Assembly (NCBI RefSeq): GCF_004124325.1
Contig: NZ_QBDT01000001.1
Coordinates: forward strand, 3,906,001 to 3,970,000
From: Streptomyces sp. L2
Lineage (GTDB): Bacteria; Actinomycetota; Actinomycetes; Streptomycetales; Streptomycetaceae
Direction: 5' to 3'
Length of the DNA: 64,000 bases
Position 1 is the first letter of the stretch. Each line of letters begins with the position of its first letter. This document shows positions 1-9,052 of the stretch, in pieces. Under the pieces are notes generated by a model. It was not told the origin of the DNA, ran no database searches, and saw nothing but the letters and a program-made list of their open reading frames with translations. Made by a program: the position numbers and the translations under genes.

Positions 1-790
1 CCTCGCGGCGGAAGCACGGGGAGAAGCCCGCGTAGCGCAGCGGCAGCTGTCCCGCGTCGAGGATCTCGTCCATGTGGTACGCCGCGAGCGGCACCTCGGA
101 CGTGCCGACCAGGTACAGGTCGTCCTTGTCCAGGTGGTAGACGTCCTGGGCGGCCTGGCCGAGGAAGCCGGTGCCGGCCATGGACTGCGGGCGGACCAGC
201 GCCGGCGTCAGCATGGGCGTGAAGCCGGCCGCGGTGGCCTGGGCGAGCGCCGCGTTGACCAGGGCCAGCTCCAGCAGCGCGCCGACGCCGGTGAGGAAGT
301 AGAAGCGGGAGCCGGAGACCTTGGCGCCGCGCTCCACGTCGATCGCGCCGAGCAGCTGGCCCAGCTCCAGGTGGTCCTTCGGCTCGAAGCCCTCGGCGCC
401 GAAGTCGCGGATGGTGCCGTGCTTCTCCAGCGTGACGAAGTCCTCCTCGCCGCCGACGGGCACGTCGGGGTGGACGAGATTGCCGAGCCGGAGCAGCAGT
501 TCCTGGGTCTCGGCGTCGGCCGCGTCGCGCTCGGCGTCGGCGGTCTTGACGTCGGCGGCGAGCTGGCCGGCCTGCTTCAGCAGTTCGGCCTTCTCGTCGC
601 CGGAGGCCTTGGGGATCAGCTTGCCGAGCTGCTTCTGCTCGGCGCGCAGCTCATCGAAGCGGACGCCGGAGGACCTGCGCCGCTCGTCGGCAGACAGGAG
701 GGAGTCGACGAGCGCGACGTCCTCTCCACGGGCGCGCTGGGACGCGCGCACACGGTCGGGGTCCTCACGAAGCAGGCGAAGGTCAATCAC
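1..790 (-). CDS. serS: Seryl-tRNA synthetase, N-terminal part (cut by window edge)
   Basis: Class II synthetase that charges tRNA-Ser in the cytoplasm. About 263 of the usual ~425 residues are visible. The start is GTG at 788-790, giving [11 protein letters not shown], the normal SerRS N-terminus. Residues ~30-105 form the charged antiparallel coiled-coil arm that grips the long variable arm of tRNA-Ser. The catalytic core follows, with the TSEVPLAA segment and the beginning of motif 2 (CFRRE) exactly at the window edge. The rest lies to the left. It is transcribed away from pheA, and a DnaA-box cluster fills its upstream region. The window also holds two tRNA-Ser genes that are its substrates. 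Identification is from direct reading of the reverse strand. Confidence 0.95.
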   Translation of the reverse strand, partial: MIDLRLLREDPDRVRASQRARGEDVALVDSLLSADERRRSSGVRFDELRAEQKQLGKLIPKASGDEKAELLKQAGQLAADVKTADAERDAADAETQELLLRLGNLVHPDVPVGGEEDFVTLEKHGTIRDFGAEGFEPKDHLELGQLLGAIDVERGAKVSGSRFYFLTGVGALLELALVNAALAQATAAGFTPMLTPALVRPQSMAGTGFLGQAAQDVYHLDKDDLYLVGTSEVPLAAYHMDEILDAGQLPLRYAGFSPCFRRE

Positions 791-995
791 GCAGCCAAGG
801 CTACCGGTGCCCGGTCGCCGTCAACGACTCACTATTGCGACTCGCTCCTTGCGTACCGTTATGGGGCAATTGCGCAGAGTGTCGGGATGACTCGGAGGGG
901 AGTCAATAAAAGCCCTCCCATTCCCCGGAAGGTGGCAGCGCGCGCTCCTGCGGTTGACTGGATTTCCTTGCCCGGAGCGGCACTTGAGTCGCCCG

Positions 996-1307
996 TTGTC
1001 CACAGGGATCCGCCTGGCGAAAGAGTTATCCACAGGCTGTGTGGAAAGTCTGTGGATTTCGGAATTGATCACTCCGGTACTTCGCGCCGGACTGAAGAAT
1101 TCCCCGCTCAAACCGGTGCGACACCCACTTTCGGGTGGAAAGGGGTCGCTCCAAAAGATGAACCAAAGGAAACGAGTGGACGAAGGGTGAGGTGCCGGAC
1201 GGTAGCCGCAACCGGGACGTCCAGGGTGATTTGTCGACCGACCGGCCTTCCCGTGTCGACTTGTCCCCAGGTCGAGAAGCTGACCTGTGGATAACTTCTG
1301 TGGATAA
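996..1307. promoter_or_regulatory. Cluster of DnaA boxes between serS and pheA
   Basis: The 562-bp serS-pheA gap has no convincing gene but carries four good DnaA boxes. These are TTGTCCACA at 996-1004 (the Streptomyces consensus), TTATCCACA at 1027-1035, and two inverted TTATCCACA copies at 1286-1294 and 1299-1307 (13-bp period). Weaker copies lie at 1041-1049 (CTTTCCACA inverted), 1052-1060 and 1261-1269 (TTGTCCCCA). The two halves face each other. Known: clusters of DnaA boxes outside oriC influence replication initiation in S. coelicolor. Inferred: this is such a DnaA-titrating or regulatory locus. Confidence 0.7.
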
Positions 1308-1352
1308 CGAAGATATGCAGGTAGGACCGGCTGGCAGCAGTCTACGGCAGTG

Positions 1353-2285
1353 TCAGAACCGGCCGTCCTGGCAGCGGGCCACCCAGTCGGACGCCGCCGC
1401 GAACTCCTCGTCCGAGGTGCCCTGCCGCGCGGTCGGCGCGTCGTCCACGGTGATGTCCGCCCGGGGGTAGGAGCCGAGGAAGCGCACCTGAAGGCAGATC
1501 CGCTTCAGGCCCATCAGCGTCTCGGCCACCCGCCGGTCGGAGATGTGGCCCTCGGCGTCGATGCAGAAGCAGTAGTTGCCGATGCCCGCGCCGGTCGGCC
1601 GGGACTGGAGCAGCATCAGGTTGATGCCGCGGGAGGCGAACTCGCCCAGCAGGTCGCGCAGGCCACCCGGGTGGTCGTCGCGCTGCCACAGCACGACGGA
1701 GGTCTTGTCCGCGCCGGTCGGAGCGGCGGGCCGGGCGGGCCGGCCGACCAGCACGAACCGGGTCTGCGCGTTCTCCGCGTCGTGGATCCCGGTCTCCAGG
1801 GCCTCCAGGCCGTACCGGGCGGCTGCGAACTCGCCCGCGAAGGCTGCGTCGTACCGCCCGTCCTGGACCAGCCGGGCGGCGTCGGCGTTCGAGGCGGCGG
1901 ACTCCCACAGGGCGTCCGGGAGGTTCTTCTTCAGCCAGTTGCGCACCTGCGGTTGGGCCGCCGGATGGGCGGAGACGGTCTTGATGTCGGAGAGCTTCGT
2001 GCCGGGCCGGACCAGCAGCGCGAAGGTGATCGACAGCAGCACCTCGCGGTAGATCATCAGCGGCTCGCCGGCGACCAGCCCGTCCAGGGTGGTGGTGATA
2101 CCGCCCTCGACGGAGTTCTCGATCGGCAGGAACGCGGCCTCGGCCTCCCCGGCGCGCACCGCGTCCAGCGCGGACTGCACGGACACGTAGGGGATCAGTT
2201 CCCGGGTGGCGGCCTCCGGGAGGGTGCGCAGGGCGACTTCGGTGAAGGTGCCTTCAGGACCGAGATACGCATAGCTCGCTGGCAT
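1353..2285 (-). CDS. pheA: Prephenate dehydratase
   Basis: Converts prephenate to phenylpyruvate in phenylalanine biosynthesis (cytoplasmic). The 310 residues comprise a dehydratase domain (residues ~5-183), with the ENSVEGG segment at 56-62 and the TRF catalytic motif at 175-177. A C-terminal ACT domain (~195-280) has the Phe-binding motifs in the forms HPGGL and LQSRP, so feedback inhibition by phenylalanine is expected. It is monofunctional: there is no chorismate mutase domain, as in other actinomycetes. ATG start at 2285. It is followed on the same strand by the peroxidase operon but is probably transcribed separately. Confidence 0.96.
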   Translation of the reverse strand: MPASYAYLGPEGTFTEVALRTLPEAATRELIPYVSVQSALDAVRAGEAEAAFLPIENSVEGGITTTLDGLVAGEPLMIYREVLLSITFALLVRPGTKLSDIKTVSAHPAAQPQVRNWLKKNLPDALWESAASNADAARLVQDGRYDAAFAGEFAAARYGLEALETGIHDAENAQTRFVLVGRPARPAAPTGADKTSVVLWQRDDHPGGLRDLLGEFASRGINLMLLQSRPTGAGIGNYCFCIDAEGHISDRRVAETLMGLKRICLQVRFLGSYPRADITVDDAPTARQGTSDEEFAAASDWVARCQDGRF

Positions 2286-2410
2286 GTCCTCACCCTAATG
2301 GCCGCGAGGACGCGAGGCGCCCGCGTCTCACGAGAGCCACTCGACCGGGTGGTTTGAACCCGGATCAGCCGCTCAGCCGTGTCCGGGACCGTCCGGGACC
2401 GTCCCCCTGG

Positions 2411-3739
2411 TCATCCCTCCAGCAGTCGCTGTCCGACGTACTCACCCTTCGCGGCCCCGCCGGGCGCGGCGAACAGACCGCTCGCCTCGTGGCGGATGAA
2501 CTGCGACAGCGCGTCCCCGCGATCGAGCTTGCGCTGGATGGGCACGAAGCCGCGCAGCGGGTCCGCCTGCCAGCAGATGAACAGCAGACCGGCGTCGGGT
2601 GTGCCGTCGGCGTCGTAGCCGTCGTGGTAGGAGAACGCGCGCCGCAGCAGCGCCGCGCCGCCGTTCTGGTCGGGCCGGGCGATCCGGGCGTGTGCGTTCA
2701 AGGGGACGACGTACTCGCCCTTCGCGTCGGCCTTCTCCAGGTTCATCGGGGTCGTCTCGGTGCCCCCGGTGAGCGGCGCCCCGTCGGACTTGCGGCGCCC
2801 GATGACCTGCTCCTGGGCGCCGAGGGAGAGCTTCTCCCAGTCGTCGAGGAGCATGCGGATCCGGCGTACGACGGCGTAGGAGCCGCCCGCCATCCAGGCC
2901 GGTTCGCCGGAGGAGGGCACGAAGATCCGCTGGTCGAAGGTGGCGTCGGAGGGCTTGGGGTTGCGGGTGCCGTCGACCTGGCCCATGAGGTTGCGGGCGG
3001 TCATGGGGTGGGCGGTGGCGCCCGGGCTGCGGTTGAAGCCGTTCATCTGCCAGCGCACGCGGGCCGCGCTGCCCGCCTCCGTCTGGATGGTGCGCAGGGC
3101 GTGGAAGGCGACCAGGGCGTCGTTGGCACCGATCTGCACCCACAGGTCGCCGTCGCTGCGGGACTTGTCGAGGTGGTCGGAGGAGAAGTCGGGCAGCGGG
3201 TCGAGCGCGGTGGGGCGCTGCTTCTCCAGACCCGTCCTGCCGAAGAAGCTGTGCCCGAAGCCGAAGGTGATCGTCAGAAAGGACGGGCCGGCGTCCCGGG
3301 CGACGTCGGTGTCGTGGTGCGGGGCCGGTTCGCCGGCCATCAGCCGCTCGGCGGTCATCGACCAGCGGCGCAGCAACGCCGCCGCCTCCTTGCGGCCCGC
3401 ACCGGCCGTCAGGTCGAAGGCGATGATGTGGCCGCAGGACTGGAGGTCCTCGGTGATGCCGGGCTGATGTTTCACGTGAAACAGCGCACGGTCGGAGCCG
3501 ATCGAGGTGAGCGGAGCCGCCTGGGCCGGGGCGGCCGTGTATCCGACGGCCCCGCCTGCCGCGCCGAGCACGAGGCCGGTGGCGCCGGCGGTGCCGAGCA
3601 GCGCGCGGCGGGAGATGCCGCTCTGCCCGGCCGTGGGCTCTTGCGGAGTGCCCTCGGCCTGACGGGACCGGGGGCCCCCGCTCTCGGCAGGGGAGGTGCC
3701 CTTGGACGCCCGGGCCTGGGGAGTGGACTGGTCAGCCAT
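2411..3739 (-). CDS. dtpA: Tat-exported Dyp-type haem peroxidase (DtpA/EfeB)
   Basis: Dye-decolourising peroxidase of 442 residues. A twin-arginine signal (SRRALLG at 43-49 followed by a long hydrophobic stretch) indicates export of the folded haem protein. The family GxxDG motif is GQVDG at 253-257, the proximal haem ligand is His350 in NAHARIARP, and the distal arginine is in LLRRAFS (~366). The ATG at 3739 is chosen because it puts the Tat motif near the N-terminus; the frame stays open further upstream inside copC-copD. It is the last gene of sco-PCuAC-copCD-dtpA, 8 bp after copCD. Known: the S. lividans homologue DtpA is encoded with Sco and the PCuAC chaperone and is linked to copper-dependent hyphal development. 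Inferred: same role here; EfeB-like iron acquisition is the alternative. Confidence 0.93.
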   Translation of the reverse strand: MADQSTPQARASKGTSPAESGGPRSRQAEGTPQEPTAGQSGISRRALLGTAGATGLVLGAAGGAVGYTAAPAQAAPLTSIGSDRALFHVKHQPGITEDLQSCGHIIAFDLTAGAGRKEAAALLRRWSMTAERLMAGEPAPHHDTDVARDAGPSFLTITFGFGHSFFGRTGLEKQRPTALDPLPDFSSDHLDKSRSDGDLWVQIGANDALVAFHALRTIQTEAGSAARVRWQMNGFNRSPGATAHPMTARNLMGQVDGTRNPKPSDATFDQRIFVPSSGEPAWMAGGSYAVVRRIRMLLDDWEKLSLGAQEQVIGRRKSDGAPLTGGTETTPMNLEKADAKGEYVVPLNAHARIARPDQNGGAALLRRAFSYHDGYDADGTPDAGLLFICWQADPLRGFVPIQRKLDRGDALSQFIRHEASGLFAAPGGAAKGEYVGQRLLEG

Positions 3740-3747
3740 GGTGCGGT

Positions 3748-5814
3748 TCAGCCGATCTGCGCGTTCTTGGAGACGGTCACCTGGTCGATGTCGGAGGTCC
3801 GCACGGTCACGGCGATCTTCCAGTCGCCCGCCATGGGGATCTGCACTCCGGTGGCCGCCCAGTGGCCGGTGGTGATGTGGTCGGGGGTGATGGGCAGCGG
3901 GCCGATCTTCTTCGCCTCCAGGGTGAGTTCGACCTTCACCTCGGGGATGTCGAAGGCACGTCCGTTCGGCCGCTGGACGTAGAGGTGCATCTCGTTGCCG
4001 CCCACACGGGCGGGGTCGAGGTCGAGCCGGACCAGGCCCTTGCCGTCCGTACCGCCGGTGTCGAACGGCATGTCCAGGGTCACCGCGCCGGACGAGGACG
4101 AGGAGGCCGCGGCGGAACTGGAGGACGAGGCAGCCGCCTTGGCCTCCTGCTCGGTGCGGCCGGGCTCGGTCTGGGTCAGCGCGGTGGTGACGGCGAGCAG
4201 GACGACCGCGACCCCGGCCTCGGCGAGCACCGAGCGGCGCAGGCCGAAGCGGTGCGGGTCGCCGTCCCTCAGCCGCTTCTGCCGGGCGGTGTCCACGGCG
4301 GCCCGCTGCCGCGCGAGCTGAGCGGCCCGCTTGCTGTCGGCGGCCCCACCGGACGACTCCTGGGACTCCTCGGGCTCCTCGGACTCCTCCGCGACGCCCG
4401 TGCCGACTGCGGACTTCCCGGCGGCTCCTCCACTCGATGCCGGCCCCTCGGAGGCCCCCGCGCCCGATGCGGACACCCCGGCGGCTCCCGCACCCGATGC
4501 CGTCTTCTTGCCGGCGGTCGAGCCGACCTGCTCCTTCTCGGGTGCCTTCGTCGCCTGCTCGGCCACGTCTGCGGCGGCGCTCGTGTCCGCCAGCCGGCCC
4601 GTCCAGCGACGGGACACCGACGCGATGCCCACCATCAGCGCGACGAGTCCGATCTTGACCAGCAGCAGCTGTCCGTACCGCGTCTCGGTGAACGCCGACC
4701 AGGAGCCCAGCTGACGCCAGGACTGGTAGACGCCCGTGGCGACCAGCGCGAGGACGCAGCCGAAGGCGAGGCGGGAGAAGCGGCGGACGGCCGCGGACTC
4801 GACCGGGGTCTCGGCGGGCGCCCGGTACAGGGCGACCAGCAGGGCGGTGAGCCCGCCCAGCCAGCCGGCGACCGCCAGCAGGTGGACGACGTCGACGGGC
4901 ATGGCGATGCCCGGCTGGAGTCCGGTCGAGGCGTGTTCCGCCATGGCCCAGCTCGCCGCGAGCCCGGCCGCGACGACGACTCCGCCGACCGCCAGCCCGA
5001 AGGTCAGGTCCCGCTTCTCCGCTTCCTCCTCCCGCCGGTTGTAGGCGCCGAAGAGGACGGCCACGAACAGCGCGGCGGCGGCGAGCAGCAGCAGCCGGGA
5101 GACCAGAGCGGCGCCGGACTTGGTCTGCAGGACCTGGCCGAGCAGGTCGAGGTCGAAGACGTCGGCGAGCTTCCCGGAGCTGGTGTAGGAGCCGCGCAGG
5201 AGCAGCAGCCACAGGGTGGCCGCGGTGAGCGCGAGCCAGCCGCCGACGACGAGCCGTTGCACGGCCCGCACCCCGGAGCCGCGCTGCCAGCAGGCCAGGA
5301 CGAAGGCGGCGCCGCCCACCAGCACGATGAACCCGGCGTACGACACGTACCGGCCGAGCGCGTAGAGCCAGCCGACGGTGCCGCCGCCCGCGGCGGGAGC
5401 GGTCCCGGAGACGACGGTCTGGGAGGGCGCCCCGATGGAGAAGGTGTAGGCGCCGGAGACGGGGTGGCTGTCGGCGGAGACGACCTGGTAGGTCACCGTG
5501 TAGGTGCCCTTGCCGAGGCCGCTCTTGAGCTTGACGGCGTACGTCGTCCCGCTCACGTTGGCGGGTTTGCCGGTCTGGGCCGGCTTGCCCCTGGGGTCCA
5601 GGACGCGCAGGGAGTCGTCGTTCATCGCCACCTTCTCGGAGAAGGTGAGCGAGACCTGGGTGGGTGCCTTGTCGACCACCACCCCCTGTGCGGGGTCGCT
5701 GCCGGTCAGCGCCGCGTGTGCGGAGGCCGGCGCGGCGCCCGCGAGCAGTGCGCCGGTGACGGCGAGGAACAGCAGCAGCAGGGTGCGCAGGCGGGGGGTG
5801 ATGGTCCGCGTCAA
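3748..5814 (-). CDS. CopC-CopD fusion copper protein with C-terminal YtkA-like domain
   Basis: A 688-residue copper-handling membrane protein. A signal peptide ends in SASAH-type cleavage (~residue 32), exposing an N-terminal His of the CopC domain. A second likely Cu ligand is in the DSHPVSG segment (~115-121). The CopD domain follows with about eight membrane helices (~150-415), interrupted by a long Gly/Ala/Ser/Glu-rich cytoplasmic linker (~420-500). Another helix (~530) precedes an extracytoplasmic beta-rich YtkA-like domain (~590-688). It lies between PCuAC (13-bp gap) and dtpA (8-bp gap), clearly one operon. Inferred role: moving copper across or at the membrane for periplasmic cuproenzymes. 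The linker is low-complexity and probably variable between strains. Confidence 0.92.
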   Translation of the reverse strand: MTRTITPRLRTLLLLFLAVTGALLAGAAPASAHAALTGSDPAQGVVVDKAPTQVSLTFSEKVAMNDDSLRVLDPRGKPAQTGKPANVSGTTYAVKLKSGLGKGTYTVTYQVVSADSHPVSGAYTFSIGAPSQTVVSGTAPAAGGGTVGWLYALGRYVSYAGFIVLVGGAAFVLACWQRGSGVRAVQRLVVGGWLALTAATLWLLLLRGSYTSSGKLADVFDLDLLGQVLQTKSGAALVSRLLLLAAAALFVAVLFGAYNRREEEAEKRDLTFGLAVGGVVVAAGLAASWAMAEHASTGLQPGIAMPVDVVHLLAVAGWLGGLTALLVALYRAPAETPVESAAVRRFSRLAFGCVLALVATGVYQSWRQLGSWSAFTETRYGQLLLVKIGLVALMVGIASVSRRWTGRLADTSAAADVAEQATKAPEKEQVGSTAGKKTASGAGAAGVSASGAGASEGPASSGGAAGKSAVGTGVAEESEEPEESQESSGGAADSKRAAQLARQRAAVDTARQKRLRDGDPHRFGLRRSVLAEAGVAVVLLAVTTALTQTEPGRTEQEAKAAASSSSSAAASSSSSGAVTLDMPFDTGGTDGKGLVRLDLDPARVGGNEMHLYVQRPNGRAFDIPEVKVELTLEAKKIGPLPITPDHITTGHWAATGVQIPMAGDWKIAVTVRTSDIDQVTVSKNAQIG

Positions 5815-5827
5815 GGTGGTCCCTCCC

Positions 5828-6301
5828 TCAGTGGCCGGTCGACGGGTTGTACGTGGCGGACTTGACCGGCATCTCGACGGTGAGGGGTCCGGATTCGGCG
5901 AACTTCAGCGTGAGCGTGACCGTGTCGCCCTGCTTCGGCTTGCGCTTCAGCTTCTCGAACATCAGATGGTTGCCGCCGCTTTTGAACACGAGTTGACCGT
6001 GCGCGGGTATGGCGAAGGAGGACTTCTCCTCCATGGCGCCGCCGACGGTGCTGTGCATGGTGATCTCGCCGGCGGTGGCGCTGGTGACCGAGGTCAGTTC
6101 GTCCCCGGCGCCGCCCTTGTTGCTGATCGTCAGGAAGCCGGCCGCCATGTCGGCCGAGACCGGCTGCGGCATGTAGGCGGAGCTGACGGACAGGTCGGCC
6201 TTCGAGGAGCCGGAGCCCGCGCCGGAGTCCGAACCGCACCCCGCGAGAGCGAGCGCGAGGGCACCGGCGAGGGCGGCAGCGGGCAGGACGGCGCGCCTCA
6301 C
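5828..6301 (-). CDS. Extracytoplasmic PCuAC copper chaperone lipoprotein
   Basis: A 157-residue lipoprotein with lipobox ALAGC (Cys22) followed by a PCuAC (DUF461) domain. Met and His ligands typical of Cu(I) binding are seen in ITMHST and GNHLMFEKL. The GTG start at 6301 overlaps the sco stop codon (GTGA), so translation is coupled. Known: PCuAC delivers Cu(I) to the CuA site of cytochrome oxidase together with Sco; the S. lividans orthologue is called ECuC and passes copper to Sco. The frame is open far upstream, but the GTG start gives a proper signal peptide. Confidence 0.92.
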   Translation of the reverse strand: MRRAVLPAAALAGALALALAGCGSDSGAGSGSSKADLSVSSAYMPQPVSADMAAGFLTISNKGGAGDELTSVTSATAGEITMHSTVGGAMEEKSSFAIPAHGQLVFKSGGNHLMFEKLKRKPKQGDTVTLTLKFAESGPLTVEMPVKSATYNPSTGH

Positions 6302-6948
6302 GGGGTCTCCCCCTTGACGATCTTCGGCAGGTCCTTGGTGTAGTCGTCGACGGTGGTGTCCTCGCCGTAGAGGACGTATCCGGCGTTCGTCTTCGGGGAG
6401 AACGCGACGACCTGGGTGCCGTGGACCGAGACCAGCTTGCCGTTCTTGTCCTTCTTGGTCGGCTCGATGGCGATGCCGACCGAGCGGGCGCCGGCCTTGA
6501 CGGCGGCGAAGTCCCCGGTCAGCCCGATGAACTGGGGATCGATGCCCTTGAGCCACTTGCCCAGTTCGGCGGGGGTGTCGCGGGCCGGGTCGGTGGTGAC
6601 GAACACGACTCTGAGGTCGTTCTGCTCGGCTTGGGGCAGGGACTTCTTGGCGACGGCGATGTTGCTCATCGTCGTCGGGCAGATGTCGGGGCAGTGGGTG
6701 TATCCGAAGTAGATCAGCGTCGGGTGGCCCTTGGTCTCGGCGCGCAGGTCGTACTTCTTGCCGTGCGTGTCGGTGAGCACCAGGTCGGGCTTCTTGAACG
6801 GCTGGTCGAGAACGGTTCCGGCCTTGGCGGGGCCGGTCTCGCCGACCACGGAGACGGGCGACTTGCCGGCGTCGTCGCTGCCGCAGGCGGAGAGGGTGAA
6901 GGAGGCGGCGGCGAGCAGGGCGGCCGCGGCGAACGTCTTCTTGCGCAT
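6298..6948 (-). CDS. sco: Sco copper chaperone / thioredoxin-like CuA assembly lipoprotein
   Basis: A 216-residue SCO1/SenC protein. The lipobox LSAC gives Cys22. The thioredoxin-fold Cu site has the CxxxC motif in HCPDICPT (Cys86, Cys90) and the distal His176 in SVHGTQV. It delivers copper to subunit II of cytochrome c oxidase at the outer face of the membrane. It is first in the sco-PCuAC-copCD-dtpA operon, and a strong hairpin (6979-7023) separates it from the upstream YcnI gene. ATG start at 6948. Confidence 0.95.
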   Translation of the reverse strand: MRKKTFAAAALLAAASFTLSACGSDDAGKSPVSVVGETGPAKAGTVLDQPFKKPDLVLTDTHGKKYDLRAETKGHPTLIYFGYTHCPDICPTTMSNIAVAKKSLPQAEQNDLRVVFVTTDPARDTPAELGKWLKGIDPQFIGLTGDFAAVKAGARSVGIAIEPTKKDKNGKLVSVHGTQVVAFSPKTNAGYVLYGEDTTVDDYTKDLPKIVKGETP

Positions 6949-6978
6949 AGAGAAATGTCCCAGATGTGTGAACTCCGG

Positions 6979-7023
6979 CGCGCACCGGGGTCGTACGACA
7001 GCGTCGCACGACCCCGGTGCGCG
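6979..7023 (-). terminator. GC-rich hairpin between YcnI gene and sco
   Basis: A perfect 16-bp stem (6979-6994 with 7008-7023) and 13-nt loop without U-tract. It lies just after the YcnI stop on the minus strand and probably terminates or attenuates read-through into sco. Confidence 0.75.
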
Positions 7024-7040
7024 GACGGAACGGTGTGGGC

Positions 7041-7760
7041 TCAGGCGGACCGGCGGCGGCCCGCGAAGACGCCGTAGGCCACGCCCGCGGCCCCGATGAG
7101 GATGCCGACAACGCCGAGCACGCGTGCGGTGGTGTCGGTGTCGTCGTGCGTGTCGTCCGCCGCGGCGGTCTGCTGTCCGGTCTTCGCCGACGTGTCCTGG
7201 GCGCCGGATGCGCCCTGGTCGTCGGCCGCGGCGGTCAGCCGCAGCACCGGCGCCGGCGTCTCGGGCTCGTCCTGCCCCTTCTGCGGCACCTCGATCCAGC
7301 GGACGACCTCGTTGTCGGAGTACGTCTGGAGTGCCTTGAAGACGAGCTGGCCGGTGTCCTCGGGCAGGGCGCCGAGCGAGACGGGGAACTTCTGGAAGTA
7401 GCCCGGCTGGATGCCCTTGCCGTCGGCGGTCCAGGTGACCTTGGTGACGGCCTCGTCGATCTTCTTGCCGTGCACCGTCAGCGGCTTGGCCAGCTTGGAC
7501 GTCGTGATGTGGGCGGTCCAGCCGGGGACCGGCTCGGGCATGACCGAGGCGACCGGGTGGTCGGCGGGCAGGTTGACCTCGAGCTTGACGGTCGAGGCGT
7601 TGTCACGCTCGTTGGGGACCTTGAAGTCGACGACCGCGTAGCCGCCCTTGGCCGCGGCGCCTTCGGGCTGCACGGTGACGTGCGCGGAGGCGGGGACGGC
7701 GAGGGCGAGAACGGCCGTGCCCGCGGCGGCGGTGACGGCGGCGATACGAGTTGCCTTCAT
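7041..7760 (-). CDS. YcnI-like (DUF1775) secreted copper protein
   Basis: A 239-residue exported protein. The signal peptide is cut at about PASA/H, leaving an N-terminal His (residue 27), the mononuclear Cu(II) ligand in YcnI proteins. A YcnI beta-sandwich (~28-165) is followed by an Ala/Asp/Thr-rich stalk and a C-terminal membrane helix (VVGILIGAAGVAYG) ending in basic residues, so it is anchored at the cell surface. ATG at 7760 chosen from the signal peptide. It sits upstream of the sco operon, which fits a copper-binding or copper-trafficking function. Confidence 0.88.
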   Translation of the reverse strand: MKATRIAAVTAAAGTAVLALAVPASAHVTVQPEGAAAKGGYAVVDFKVPNERDNASTVKLEVNLPADHPVASVMPEPVPGWTAHITTSKLAKPLTVHGKKIDEAVTKVTWTADGKGIQPGYFQKFPVSLGALPEDTGQLVFKALQTYSDNEVVRWIEVPQKGQDEPETPAPVLRLTAAADDQGASGAQDTSAKTGQQTAAADDTHDDTDTTARVLGVVGILIGAAGVAYGVFAGRRRSA

Positions 7761-7954
7761 GGCGGGGAGCACTCCACTGGGTGGGTTCCGGTGATGACGG
7801 GAGGTACGCGTACGCCTGGGCGGCCGCTCGGGCCTGCCCCTGCCGGCTGTCCGCCGGGTACGAGGGCTTTCCAGGTCGCGCACGCGCGCGGGCCGCACGA
7901 CGGCGGCCCGCCTCCCGGCCCGGTCCGGAACCGGTCGGGGGAGGTCGTGTCGCG

Positions 7955-8839
7955 TCAGGCGGCGAGGAGGAACGCGGCGGCGGGCGGGCCGCGCCGGATC
8001 ACCGTGTGCTGCAGAGCGGTGGTGTGCGGGGCGGGTACCTCGTCCCGGTCCGTGCGGTGGCCGCAGGGGGCCGGCCCGGCGGCGGGCAGCGGCCCGGCAC
8101 GCAGGGCGCGCACCAGGGCGAGGGCCGCGCGCAGGGATCGTACGAGCGCGGCCTCCGCGACCCCGTGGGCCGACAGGTCGATCAGGCGCAGCAGGGCGAG
8201 GTCGCCGCGACGCAGCAGCCAGCCGGCGGCCAGGGCCGCGAGGACGTGGCCGAGGAGCATCGGCAGGGACGGCAGCAGGGCCGCCGAGGCGCCGGCGGCG
8301 TCGTACGCGTGGTGCGGGGCGGGGAGGCTGCCGACGGCCCGGCCCGAGGGGTCGATGAGGTGTGCGTCGAGCAGCAGCCGGTAGGCGTGCCCGGGCGTGA
8401 GCGACGTGGCGCCGGAGCCGCACAGGAGCCGCGCGGCCCGTTCGACGAGCGTGCCGTCGCTCAGGATCGTGTGCACCGGGCCGGCCGGCGGCGCGCCGGC
8501 CCGGCCCGTCGGCATGGATCCCATGGCCATGGAGCCCATCGCCATCCCGTGCTGGCCGAGCCCGAACAGCGTGTGCAGGACGGTCTGGCCGAGCGCGAGC
8601 AGCGCGGCGATGCCGGGCAGTGAGCGTTCCCGCCCGGCGAGCGGCGCCACGAGCACCAGGGAGCCGAGGAAGCCCGCGCCGAGCGTCCACAGGGGGACGG
8701 TCGCGCAGGACGCCAGGGTGTGCCCGGCCGCGGCAAGCACGACGCAGACCGCGGCGAACACCGCGGCCCTGAGAATCCGGAGCGGATGTCCGGAGCGCGT
8801 CCCGCGCGGGTGGGGGGCAGACATGGCGGGGCCCATCAT
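7955..8839 (-). CDS. Integral membrane protein with Met-rich segment, copper locus
   Basis: About 294 residues with at least five hydrophobic segments (e.g. ~24-43, 52-68, 76-96, 200-225). No family is recognised with confidence. The odd feature is a Met-rich loop, HGMAMGSMAMGSMPTG (~97-112), a typical soft-metal (Cu(I)) ligand arrangement, plus several His residues later (PAPHHAYD). Start may be ATG 8839 or the internal ATG at 8824. It lies 194 bp upstream of the YcnI gene on the same strand; a 9-bp-stem hairpin (7888-7911) lies between them. Context plus the Met motif suggests a copper-related membrane protein (inference). Confidence 0.7.
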   Translation of the reverse strand: MMGPAMSAPHPRGTRSGHPLRILRAAVFAAVCVVLAAAGHTLASCATVPLWTLGAGFLGSLVLVAPLAGRERSLPGIAALLALGQTVLHTLFGLGQHGMAMGSMAMGSMPTGRAGAPPAGPVHTILSDGTLVERAARLLCGSGATSLTPGHAYRLLLDAHLIDPSGRAVGSLPAPHHAYDAAGASAALLPSLPMLLGHVLAALAAGWLLRRGDLALLRLIDLSAHGVAEAALVRSLRAALALVRALRAGPLPAAGPAPCGHRTDRDEVPAPHTTALQHTVIRRGPPAAAFLLAA

Positions 8840-9052
8840 CCCACTGGCTTCACGACACTCTTACGGCAGCCCGCGGTTTGCGGTGCCGCGCGGGGTTCGC
8901 GCAGTTGGGGCGTGCCCTCTGCGGTTCTCATACACCGAAACCTTCCGGGGCGCATCGCCCGTATGGGGGGAGTCACGTCATCGGGGTGCTTACGGGCCGG
9001 TACGGGCGGCAATAGGTATTCGTATGTCGAGCCGCGGCCGGGAGGCTGGAGC

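Noticed and set aside
3862..5865. Long plus-strand open frame opposite copC-copD
   Set aside because: The minus strand encodes recognisable copper domains; the plus frame has no domain, start site or codon bias.
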